In this document: positions 6,211-13,216 of the stretch, piece by piece
How the letters are laid out: the number at the start of each line of letters is the position of its first letter
Position numbering within the stretch: the first letter of the stretch is position 1
NCBI GenBank assembly: GCA_028695395.1
Contig: JAQVJB010000029.1
Coordinates: 2,908-19,080, forward strand
Direction of reading: 5' to 3'
DNA from: Actinomycetota bacterium
Lineage (GTDB): Bacteria; Actinomycetota; Humimicrobiia; Humimicrobiales; Humimicrobiaceae
DNA: 16,173 nucleotides
Program-made: the position numbers and the translations under genes
The notes under the pieces: model-generated
The model's input: the letters and a program-made list of their open reading frames with translations, nothing else
Database searches by the model: none
What the model was told of the DNA's origin: nothing

Positions 6211-7783
6211 AGTTAAAAATCTTAGGACATCATATGGGAAAAATGAAATTTTAAAGGGACTTGACTTTGAAGTAAGCAAGGAAGATATAGTTGCAGTGAT
6301 AGGGGAATCAGGTACTGGGAAGACTACGCTTGCCCTTGCAATAATGGGGCTTCTGAGATATCAGCAGGATAATGTGAAAATTTCCGGAGAAATAGTTTTT
6401 AATGGAATCGATTTATCCAGGTTAAAGGAAGATGAATTAAAAAAAATAAGGTGGAGCAAGATATCCATAGTATTTCAAAATGTTGACAATATATTAAATC
6501 CCGTAATCCCGGTTTTCAAGCAGATAAAAGAGATTTTAAATTCTAATGATGGTACGTCTATTATTAATGATATGCTTGAAAAAATGGATTTCCCGGTTTC
6601 AAGGGCATATGCATACCCTTATCAGCTGAGCATGGGTGAGAAGCAGAAAGTTATGCTTGCAATGGCTTATATTTTAAATCCGGAATTTGTCATCCTTGAT
6701 GAACCAACTTCAGCGCTTGATTTTGAGAGTAAAAATAATCTTATAAAAATAATTAAAGAATTAAGCAGCCAAAAAGCGGTATTGCTGGCAACACATGATC
6801 TGGATACCGCTCAAAATATTTCCAATAAGACAGTAGTGCTTTATGGGGGAAATATCATTGAATCAGGAAGCACAAAGGATGTTTTTACTAATCCGAGGCA
6901 TCCTTATACCAGAGGATTGATAAGGTCGTATCCTTCTGAAACCAGGACCAAAGACTTGCAAGGCATAAAAGGAAATCCCGGTTTTACTGACAACGGGTGC
7001 TGCTTCTGGCCAAGATGCACGCAAGCTATACAAATATGCAAAGAAGAAAAACCCCTGCTAACTGAAAGCAATGGAAGGAAAATAGCATGCCACAGGTATG
7101 GCATAATTCCGCTTGTTTCTGTCAGCAGAATTAAAAAAACCTATGAAAATCGTTCAATCTTAAAATCAATTTCATTTGATGTCTATGAGGGAGAAACCTT
7201 GACTATACTAGGAAGAAGCGGGTCAGGTAAAACTACTCTCGCAAAAATAATAATGGGCCTTATAAAACCTGATGATGGTGAAATATGTCTTGAGAACATG
7301 AAAGTGACCTGCTGGGATTCTGCATTTTACAAGAAGGTGCAGATGATTTTTCAGGACACAAGAGCGGCACTTTCGCACAGGCTTAATATACTTGAGTCAG
7401 TTACAGAACCGCTTCTTATACAGAAATGTAAAAGTAACGAAGAAATGGTAGATGCGGCAAAGCAAGTTTTATCTGAAGTAGGGCTGCCAGGAAGTGATGA
7501 TTTTTTATATTCTTATCCGCATCACTTAAGCGGAGGAGAACTTCAAAGGGTAGTAATAGCCAGAGCTCTTATTCTTTCTCCGAGAGTTTTAATTGCTGAT
7601 GAACCGACTTCAGCACTTGATCCGAGCATACAGGCAAAAGTATTAAAGCTCCTTAACCAGATACAGGAACAGAGAGGCCTGGGAATGCTCTTTATTACCC
7701 ACGATCTTGGTGTAGCCAGAAAAGTAAGCGATAGGGTAATGGAAATAAATAATGGTATTCTAAAAGAAAAAATATTAAGGTGA
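6203..7783 (+). CDS. Fused tandem ATPase of the Dpp/Nik-type ABC importer (DppD-DppF in one chain)
   Basis: A 526-residue protein with two complete nucleotide-binding domains that would power the adjacent permeases. Domain 1 (about 1-300, DppD-like): Walker A GESGTGKTT (34-42), signature LSMGE (142-146, a variant of LSGGQ), Walker B VILDEP (163-168), H-loop H198. It ends in the oligopeptide-transporter tail NPRHPYTRGL followed by a four-cysteine motif (C266, C272, C279, C296), a feature of DppD/OppD proteins. Domain 2 (about 303-526, DppF-like): Walker A GRSGSGKTT (337-345), signature LSGGE (442-446), Walker B VLIADEP (462-468), H500. Domain 2 lacks a cysteine tail. In E. coli these are two genes; fused forms are known in other bacteria. 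Overlaps the upstream permease gene by 8 bases. Confidence 0.93.
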   Translation: MLKVKNLRTSYGKNEILKGLDFEVSKEDIVAVIGESGTGKTTLALAIMGLLRYQQDNVKISGEIVFNGIDLSRLKEDELKKIRWSKISIVFQNVDNILNPVIPVFKQIKEILNSNDGTSIINDMLEKMDFPVSRAYAYPYQLSMGEKQKVMLAMAYILNPEFVILDEPTSALDFESKNNLIKIIKELSSQKAVLLATHDLDTAQNISNKTVVLYGGNIIESGSTKDVFTNPRHPYTRGLIRSYPSETRTKDLQGIKGNPGFTDNGCCFWPRCTQAIQICKEEKPLLTESNGRKIACHRYGIIPLVSVSRIKKTYENRSILKSISFDVYEGETLTILGRSGSGKTTLAKIIMGLIKPDDGEICLENMKVTCWDSAFYKKVQMIFQDTRAALSHRLNILESVTEPLLIQKCKSNEEMVDAAKQVLSEVGLPGSDDFLYSYPHHLSGGELQRVVIARALILSPRVLIADEPTSALDPSIQAKVLKLLNQIQEQRGLGMLFITHDLGVARKVSDRVMEINNGILKEKILR

Positions 7784-7789
7784 GAAAAA

Positions 7790-8206
7790 ATGAAAAAATA
7801 TGAAATAATCCCTATAGGAGAGATAAAAACTCCTTTTAAGAGCAGAAATGATGCTCCCAGACAACCGCTCTACTCAAAAGGTGCTGAAGGAACAATAGAG
7901 ATATTTAAAGAATACAGTCCGGGACTTGAAGGCATTGAAAATTTTAAATATATAATAGTCATTTTTTATTTTGACAGGAATAATTTTTATAAGTTAAAGA
8001 CGATACCTTACGGTTCAGAAAATGAAAGAGGTATTTTTAGTACCAGATCGCCTCACAGGCCGAACAATATCGGTTTGTCCGTACTTGAACTTCTTGGCAT
8101 TAAAGAGAATAAGCTCAAAGTAAAAGATGTCGATATGCTTGATAAAACTCCCGTGATAGATATCAAGCCCTATATCCCTGAAATTGATATTAGAAAATAT
8201 TCTTAG
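7790..8206 (+). CDS. trmO: TrmO-type tRNA methyltransferase (TsaA/YaeB domain)
   Basis: A 138-residue single-domain protein. The family methylates N6-threonylcarbamoyladenosine (t6A37) in tRNA using S-adenosylmethionine. Family motifs seen: IGEIKTPFKSRNDAPRQ (about 9-25), the SAM-site block RGIFSTRSPHRPNNIGLSV (about 80-98), and DMLDKTPVIDIKPYIP (about 114-129). It is shorter than E. coli TrmO (about 235 residues) and lacks that protein's C-terminal domain, as is common in archaea and many anaerobes. The SD AAGGTGAG overlaps the end of the ATPase gene and the gap is 6 bases, so it is cotranscribed with the importer. Short TsaA proteins often sit near metal-enzyme genes, so a role other than tRNA modification cannot be excluded. 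Confidence 0.85.
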   Translation: MKKYEIIPIGEIKTPFKSRNDAPRQPLYSKGAEGTIEIFKEYSPGLEGIENFKYIIVIFYFDRNNFYKLKTIPYGSENERGIFSTRSPHRPNNIGLSVLELLGIKENKLKVKDVDMLDKTPVIDIKPYIPEIDIRKYS

Positions 8207-8237
8207 AAATTATTAGAAAAAAAATTAATCTTGGATA

Positions 8238-8267
8238 TTGACATTTTTTTTATGAATATTTTATAAT
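8238..8267 (+). promoter_or_regulatory. Consensus sigma70-type promoter for the LacI regulator gene
   Basis: TTGACA (8238-8243) and TATAAT (8262-8267) are both perfect consensus hexamers separated by 18 bases. Predicted transcription begins around 8274, inside the double operator, and leaves a leader of about 44 bases before the ATG at 8318. No clear hairpin terminator separates it from the TrmO gene, so read-through from the upstream operon is possible. Confidence 0.85.
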
Positions 8268-8270
8268 ATA

Positions 8271-8296
8271 TGATAACGTTTTCAATAACGTTATCA
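8271..8296 (+). promoter_or_regulatory. Double LacI-type operator overlapping the transcription start
   Basis: TGATAACGTT (8271-8280) and AACGTTATCA (8287-8296) are perfect 10-base inverted arms around TTCAAT. Each arm carries the self-complementary core AACGTT (8275-8280 and 8287-8292), the usual centre of LacI-family operators with its middle CG step. It can be read as two overlapping 14-base sites, TGATAACGTTTTCA and CAATAACGTTATCA, whose centres are 12 bases apart. It begins four bases after the -10 box, where a bound repressor blocks initiation. The natural candidate is the LacI protein encoded just downstream. I found no other AACGTT palindrome of this kind near the later genes. Confidence 0.8.
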
Positions 8297-8317
8297 TAAA
8301 AATAATATTTTACTTTT

Positions 8318-9334
8318 ATGAAAAAAAATAATGTAACTCTTAAAGATGTTGCAAAGTTTTCCGGGGTTTCCGTGCCTACAGTTTCACGGGTTGTCAACAA
8401 GGAAAAATATGTCTCTGATGAAGTAAAAGAAAAAGTCCTCTCAGCCATAAAAGAATTAAATTACACGCCTCAATGGACGGCAAGGAGCCTCAGACTCAAA
8501 AGAACTCATACCATAGGTATTATTATTCCCAATGTATCTGATTATTTCTTTGGAAGCATAGTCCTTGCTGTTGAAAATTATTTCAGGAAAAAGAATTATG
8601 ACATTATTTTATTTAATACCAGCAATGATGAGGATATTGAGGAAAGAGCAATAAAGCTTGCAATATCAAAAAGAGTAGAGGGCATTATTCTTGCGACCAT
8701 ATCCAAAAACGAGAAAAAAATTTCTTCTCTCATAAGTAATTTCGGTATCCCGATTGTCGTGGTAGATAATAAATTAAACATTAAAAATATAGATCAGGTT
8801 TTAAGTGATGATGTAGGAGGCTCATATAAACTAGTAGAGCACCTTATTAAACAACATGGTTATAAAAATATTGCATGCATAAGCGGTCCTTTGGAAGAAT
8901 CCAGCAGCTTCGAAAAGCTGCGGGGATACAAAAAAGCTATGGAAGACAATATGCTCACAGTAGACGATTCATTGATTAAGGTGGCTTACTGGAAAAAAAG
9001 CAAGGCATTTGAAGCGACAAGAGAGTTAATGGAAAATTCACACAAACCAGAAGCCATTTACTGCATGAATGCAAATATGCTTATTGGCTGCCTTAGATAC
9101 ATTATAGAGAAAAAGATAATGATACCTGAAGATTTGGCATTGGTTACTTTTGATGATTATGATTTCGTATCAGTTGTATATCCTCCCGTTACGTCATTAA
9201 AAAGGATTGATATCGAAATGGGTACGATTGCCGCAGAGATTTTATTCAAAAGAATCGAAGGCTGTGAAGAAGATTATAGGATTGTAAGGATTGATTCAGA
9301 CCTTGTAATAAGAAATTCTTGTGGATGTGCATAA
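8318..9334 (+). CDS. LacI-family transcriptional repressor
   Basis: A 338-residue regulator, full length for the family. The N-terminal helix-turn-helix is VTLKDVAKFSGVSVPTVSRVVNKEKYVSDEVKEKV (about 6-40). The hinge helix region YTPQWTARSLRLKRT follows (about 49-63), then a periplasmic-binding-protein-like sensor domain (THTIGIIIPNVSDYFFGSI onward; VTFDDYDFVSVVYPPVTSLKR at about 277-296). The C-terminus DLVIRNSCGCA is the standard LacI ending with an extra Cys-Gly-Cys. The inducer is probably a sugar, sugar phosphate or related molecule handled by the following genes. There is no recognisable SD before the ATG, which suggests low protein output. The gene is 48 bases upstream of the binding-protein gene and is likely cotranscribed and autoregulated through the operator at 8271-8296. 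Confidence 0.95.
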   Translation: MKKNNVTLKDVAKFSGVSVPTVSRVVNKEKYVSDEVKEKVLSAIKELNYTPQWTARSLRLKRTHTIGIIIPNVSDYFFGSIVLAVENYFRKKNYDIILFNTSNDEDIEERAIKLAISKRVEGIILATISKNEKKISSLISNFGIPIVVVDNKLNIKNIDQVLSDDVGGSYKLVEHLIKQHGYKNIACISGPLEESSSFEKLRGYKKAMEDNMLTVDDSLIKVAYWKKSKAFEATRELMENSHKPEAIYCMNANMLIGCLRYIIEKKIMIPEDLALVTFDDYDFVSVVYPPVTSLKRIDIEMGTIAAEILFKRIEGCEEDYRIVRIDSDLVIRNSCGCA

Positions 9335-9367
9335 ATATATTTTAAAAACCAAAAATATATCATTAAT

Positions 9368-9376
9368 AAAGGAGGT
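9368..9376 (+). promoter_or_regulatory. Strong Shine-Dalgarno for the sugar-binding lipoprotein
   Basis: AAAGGAGGT lies six bases before the ATG at 9383, a near-perfect SD. The preceding LacI gene has none. Within one transcript this would make far more binding protein than repressor. Confidence 0.7.
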
Positions 9377-9382
9377 AAATAA

Positions 9383-10447
9383 ATGAAAAGAACAGTATCA
9401 TGGTTTTTTACTGCAGCAGTTTGCATAAGCCTTATACTGACATTAGCTTTATTCGGCTGCCAGACGCAGGCAGCAGAGACAACTGCGGCAGGGGCAGAGA
9501 CAACTGCGGCAGCAGAAACCACAGCAGCTGCTGAAGAAGCAACAACAGAAGAGACTGAAGCAGTGGCAACACAGACTTTCAGGGTAGGGTACTCATGCTA
9601 CGGATGGGAAATACCCTGGATGGTTTTCTACAAAGAAAACTTTGATAGGATAATTGCTGAGAAATATCCGAATTATGAAATTATCTATCACGATGCACAA
9701 TATGATTTCCAAAAAATGGCAGATGGTCTTGAAACATTTATTAATGATGATGTAGATCTGATAATGCATTTCGCATTTGATAACCTTCCGGTTCTAGAGA
9801 CTTATAAAAAGATAAATGATGCAGGGATACCGCTTATGCTTACTATGGATGAGCCAGATTATTCAGCATGGGATTATATGACCTGTTATTCCGGTTTAAG
9901 CCCTGCTGAAGCTGGCAGGGTCTGTGCTGACGCCTTGGACGAAGCACTCGGAGGAGAAGGTACATATGCATGTATAACTCCTGCAGTTGGTTCGAGTTCA
10001 TATGTAACATATATGACCAGGTTCTATAACAGGCTTGAAGATATCGGAAGCAATCTTCAGCTTGTAGCTGAAGAAGATGGAAACTGGGATCCGAAAACTG
10101 CTCAGGAAAAAGCTGCATCTATCCTGACAAAATATCCTGATATCGATGGTTTCTATGTTACAGACGACTGGATGGGCGGAGGTATTGTAGCTGCCGCTAA
10201 AGAAAAAGGGTATGCTCCTGGCGACTTTGTAATAGCTGGTTGCGGTGGTGCCTCTGTCGGTGTAAAAGACCTTGCAGACGGATGGTACTATGTGCTTGTT
10301 GATCAGGGAACGATTCTTTGTGCAGAACAGGATGCTTATCTTATGAGTGTACTTCTTGAAGGAAAGGGTCCTGTACCTTTCTTCTCCCAGGTTTACCAGA
10401 GAGTTCTGACAAAAGACAATATGGAAGGATTCGAACCTTCCTGGTAA
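9383..10447 (+). CDS. Sugar ABC transporter substrate-binding lipoprotein (RbsB/Peripla_BP_4 type)
   Basis: A 354-residue exported lipoprotein. The signal peptide MKRTVSWFFTAAVCISLILT leads to the lipobox LALFGC (Cys26). Residues 27-64 form a flexible linker made almost only of Ala, Glu and Thr with repeated AETTAA units. The binding domain starts around residue 65 (TFRVGYSCYGWEIPWMVFYKENF) and has the two-lobe pattern of ribose/galactose-binding proteins: DLIMHFAFDNLPVLETYKKINDAGIPLMLTMDEP in lobe 1, then AGRVCADALDEALGGEGTYACI. Lobe 2 includes AQEKAASILTKYPDIDGFYVTDDWMGGGIVAAAKEKGY. The downstream ATPase and RbsC-type permeases complete the importer. Many aromatic residues near the start of the mature domain (Y, W, F) are consistent with sugar stacking. 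The ligand is not assignable from sequence. Confidence 0.93.
   Translation: MKRTVSWFFTAAVCISLILTLALFGCQTQAAETTAAGAETTAAAETTAAAEEATTEETEAVATQTFRVGYSCYGWEIPWMVFYKENFDRIIAEKYPNYEIIYHDAQYDFQKMADGLETFINDDVDLIMHFAFDNLPVLETYKKINDAGIPLMLTMDEPDYSAWDYMTCYSGLSPAEAGRVCADALDEALGGEGTYACITPAVGSSSYVTYMTRFYNRLEDIGSNLQLVAEEDGNWDPKTAQEKAASILTKYPDIDGFYVTDDWMGGGIVAAAKEKGYAPGDFVIAGCGGASVGVKDLADGWYYVLVDQGTILCAEQDAYLMSVLLEGKGPVPFFSQVYQRVLTKDNMEGFEPSW
9473..9530 (+). repeat. In-frame tandem repeats coding for the Ala/Glu/Thr linker
   Basis: A 19-base unit (from 9473 to 9491) recurs exactly at 9494-9512, a period of 21 bases, and a degenerate third copy follows from 9512. Each encodes AETTAA(G/A). The repeats lie just after the lipidated cysteine and probably vary in number by slippage without breaking the frame. 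Confidence 0.75.
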
Positions 10448-10464
10448 AAGTGTTCTGTTCTTTT

Positions 10465-10509
10465 AACGGTGTGGCCGCGACCCCGGCCGCACCGTTACAG
10501 AAATTTTTT
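10465..10509 (+). terminator. GC-rich hairpin with T-run after the binding-protein gene
   Basis: The arms AACGGTGTGGCCG (10465-10477) and CGGCCGCACCGTT (10484-10496) pair over 13 positions with a single G-T wobble, around a 6-base loop. A run of six T follows at 10504-10509, seven bases after the stem. The stem is strikingly GC-rich for this region. It starts 17 bases after the stop codon. It could end most transcripts after the binding-protein gene (partial termination) and protect their 3' ends. That would leave more binding protein than permease, a usual pattern in ABC operons. Confidence 0.8.
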
Positions 10510-10564
10510 AAGCTGATTTTTATTTTTGGTTTTTTAAATATTTTGATTTAATAATCGTATTTGC

Positions 10565-10597
10565 AATAAAAAATTTTTTTAAAATAAATTTTTTATT
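10565..10597 (+). repeat. Perfect 12-base AT inverted repeat before the dehydrogenase gene
   Basis: AATAAAAAATTT (10565-10576) and AAATTTTTTATT (10586-10597) are perfect inverted arms around a 9-base spacer, ending just before the ribosome-binding site of the next gene. It may be an operator, an intrinsically bent segment or a weak hairpin. Its composition (A and T only) makes chance origin plausible. No convincing -35/-10 pair was found in 10510-10618. Confidence 0.35.
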
Positions 10598-10618
10598 ATT
10601 CTAAAGGAAGGATCGGTA

Positions 10619-11647
10619 ATGAAAAAATATGGTGTAGGTATAATGGGAATAGGTTGGGTAGCCGGAGCTCATGCAACAGCTATGCTTCAGAATCCTAATC
10701 TTAAAATTGCTGCACTTGTTTCAAGGAGAAAAGAATCATGCGAAGCCTTAAAGAAATCACTTTGCCTTGATTGCGATATTCTTGATTCATATGATGATCT
10801 CATAAAACATAAAGATGTTGATATTATTGATATCTGTACTCCCAATTCAATGCATTGCGAGCAAATAGTAAAAGCAGCTGCTGCAGGCAAACATATGATT
10901 CTTGAAAAACCTATTTGTATGAATTTAAAAGAGCTGCAGGAAGAACTTGATTCTATAAGAAAGGCAAAAGTTAAAACACAGACAGGTTTTGCAAGCAGAT
11001 GGAACCCGCACATTCTTTCAATAGAAGGTTTAATTAATAAAGGGGGATTTGGCGATATTTTCTTTACAGAAGTTGACTATTATCATGAAATAGGACCGTG
11101 GTGGAGCGGATATAACTGGGGCGCAAATACTGTCAAAGGCGGGCCCTCGGCATCTCTGGTAGCCGGTTGCCATGCAGTTGATTTGACAAGAATGTTTGCC
11201 GGCTCTGAAGCAGCTGAAGTATTCGCATATGGAACGTTCGGCCATAGAAAAGATTATGAATATTATCCTACTTACGCAGCTGTTATTAAGTTTGAAAACG
11301 GCAAAATAGGCAAGACTGGAAACAGTTTTGAAAATGAATGCCCTTATGTAATGAATATCGTTATCCATGGAAGCAAAGGCGCTATTTTTAATGAAAAATT
11401 CTTTACAAAGGAACTTTTCGTAGGACAGGAAGATTGGCAGACATTTAAATCCTCCATGCTTGAAAGCGGTGACGTAAAACACCATCCTTTCAAGGGAATG
11501 GTCGATGACCTTGTTGATGCAATCATGAATGATAAAGAGACAAAAAACAATGTAATCTCATCTGCAAAATCACATGAGCTTTGCATTGCAATAGACAGGT
11601 CAATGGAAACAGGGGAAAAAGTAAAGCTGCCTTTGCTTAAATGGTAG
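10619..11647 (+). CDS. Gfo/Idh/MocA-family NAD(P)-dependent oxidoreductase
   Basis: A 342-residue cytoplasmic dehydrogenase of the sugar/cyclitol type. It has an SD (GGAAGG) before its ATG. The N-terminal Rossmann domain opens with YGVGIMGIGWVAGAHATAM (nucleotide-binding glycines about 7-17) and continues with VDIIDICTPNSMHCEQIVKAAAAGKHMILEKPI, including the family motif EKP at 96-98 whose Lys97 is the catalytic-site lysine. The C-terminal substrate domain includes GCHAVDLTRMF (H185 and D188, the expected general-base region). The protein has full family length. Its position between a sugar-binding protein and a sugar ATPase suggests it oxidises the imported substrate or an intermediate, for example an inositol, a glucose-type sugar or a 3-keto precursor. 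The exact substrate is unknown. Confidence 0.93.
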   Translation: MKKYGVGIMGIGWVAGAHATAMLQNPNLKIAALVSRRKESCEALKKSLCLDCDILDSYDDLIKHKDVDIIDICTPNSMHCEQIVKAAAAGKHMILEKPICMNLKELQEELDSIRKAKVKTQTGFASRWNPHILSIEGLINKGGFGDIFFTEVDYYHEIGPWWSGYNWGANTVKGGPSASLVAGCHAVDLTRMFAGSEAAEVFAYGTFGHRKDYEYYPTYAAVIKFENGKIGKTGNSFENECPYVMNIVIHGSKGAIFNEKFFTKELFVGQEDWQTFKSSMLESGDVKHHPFKGMVDDLVDAIMNDKETKNNVISSAKSHELCIAIDRSMETGEKVKLPLLKW

Positions 11648-11713
11648 TTCATTCTTTATTAATTAAAATGATTTAAAAAATATTTATGAATATAGAGAAA
11701 GGTTTTACTATTT

Positions 11714-13216
11714 ATGACTGAAACCTTTTTAGAAATAAAAAACATATATAAGAAATTCAGGGGAGTACAAGCTCTTGAAGATGTCAGCATTGACGTCATA
11801 AAAGGAGAAGTCCATTCTATAATAGGGGAAAATGGTGCAGGAAAGAGTACCTTAATAAAAATAATTTCCGGTGTTGTCCGTTCTGATAAAGGCAATGTTT
11901 TGCTTGAAGGTGAAGATATTACTCATTTTCCTATTAAAAAGCTTTTTAAAAAGGGCATATCAGCTTCCCATCAGGAGAATTCATTATTTGATAATCTGAC
12001 TATTGCCCAGAATCTCTTAATTAGCAATTTTTTTGATTATAAAGGATTAGGTTTCAGCTGGACGAAAATTATCGACAGTACTTCTGAAATTCTAAAATCC
12101 TTCGGTTTAAATAATATAAATCCTCTTGAGTTAGTTTCTGAACTGCCTCCGGAAACCCGGCAGATAATAGAGATACTTAAATCGATAGCAAGGAAACCAA
12201 AAGTGCTATGTCTTGATGAGCCGACAGCTTCCCTTAATGAAAAAGGAGCCCAACAATTTTTTAAACTTCTTGAAAGCCTTAAAGAAAAAGGCATTACCAT
12301 ACTTTATATTTCGCATAATCTTGAGGAAGTCCTTAGAATCAGCGACAGGATAACTGTTTTAAGAGATGGTAAGAAAGTCAAAACGATTGAAAGAAAAGAG
12401 GCAGATAAACAGGCATTGCATCAATTGATGATAGGAAGAAGTATTGTCCAGAAATTAAGACAAAAAATAATACATAAACAGGAACAGCCTATTCTTAAAG
12501 TGAAAAATGCCAGTGATGGAAATAAGTTGAAGGATATCAGTTTTGAAATATACCCTGGAGAAGTCCTGGGGTTAGCAGGTCTTGTAGGCTGCGGACGAAC
12601 TGAGCTTGCATGGCTTCTTTTTGGTCTGACTCCTTTAAAATCAGGTGAGATATTTTATAAAAATAAGCTATTAAGGAACATAACTCCAGATAGAGCTATT
12701 AAAAACAGGATAATGTATCTACCGGAGGACAGGAAACTGATGGGTTTGTTTTTAAGCCAGGATTTAAAGGTAAATATTACAGCTTCAAAGATAAGTAAAA
12801 TCAGGAAAAATATGATGATAGACTTTAAAAAAGAAAATAAACTTACCACTGATATGCTTGGTGAACTTGGAGTCAGATATACCACGCTCAGCCAGCTTGC
12901 CTTAAAGCTTAGCGGAGGCAATCAGCAAAAAGTATTGTTTGGAAAATGCCTTTTTACGGAACCGGATCTTCTTATCCTTGATGAGCCAACAAAAGGAATC
13001 GATGTAGGTTCCAAAGAAGAGATATACGAACTAATTGCAAAACTTGTTGAACAAGGTATGACGATAATACTTATTTCTTCTGAAATAGAGGAAATATGTA
13101 AACTTTCAGACAGAGTTATTGTTATGGTAAAAGGTCAAATTAAAGACGAATACAAAGGTGATATGATAAATGAAAGAGACATCACAAGCTGCTACCTACA
13201 AACTGAAACGAGATAA
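11714..13216 (+). CDS. Sugar ABC transporter ATPase with two tandem domains (RbsA/MglA type)
   Basis: A 500-residue protein, the usual length for the ribose/galactose class. Domain 1: Walker A GENGAGKST (38-46), Walker B VLCLDEP (164-170), H201. Its signature region, ELPPETRQIIEI (about 143-154), departs from LSGGQ, as is common in domain 1 of this class (often LSVAQQQ-like), but LPPETRQ looks further diverged. Domain 2: a degenerate Walker A GLVGCGRTE (289-297) normal for the class, signature LSGGNQQK (399-406), Walker B LLILDEP (419-425). GAAAGG at 11697-11702 is a weak SD 11 bases before the ATG. The gene overlaps the next permease gene by 47 bases. Confidence 0.94.
   Translation: MTETFLEIKNIYKKFRGVQALEDVSIDVIKGEVHSIIGENGAGKSTLIKIISGVVRSDKGNVLLEGEDITHFPIKKLFKKGISASHQENSLFDNLTIAQNLLISNFFDYKGLGFSWTKIIDSTSEILKSFGLNNINPLELVSELPPETRQIIEILKSIARKPKVLCLDEPTASLNEKGAQQFFKLLESLKEKGITILYISHNLEEVLRISDRITVLRDGKKVKTIERKEADKQALHQLMIGRSIVQKLRQKIIHKQEQPILKVKNASDGNKLKDISFEIYPGEVLGLAGLVGCGRTELAWLLFGLTPLKSGEIFYKNKLLRNITPDRAIKNRIMYLPEDRKLMGLFLSQDLKVNITASKISKIRKNMMIDFKKENKLTTDMLGELGVRYTTLSQLALKLSGGNQQKVLFGKCLFTEPDLLILDEPTKGIDVGSKEEIYELIAKLVEQGMTIILISSEIEEICKLSDRVIVMVKGQIKDEYKGDMINERDITSCYLQTETR

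Noticed and set aside
9473..9530. CRISPR-like repeats
   Set aside because: The repeats are short, in frame, without spacers, and encode a protein linker.
11030..11485. Minus-strand ORF of 151 codons opposite the dehydrogenase gene
   Set aside because: It lies wholly inside a clear Gfo/Idh/MocA coding region and shows no recognisable motif.
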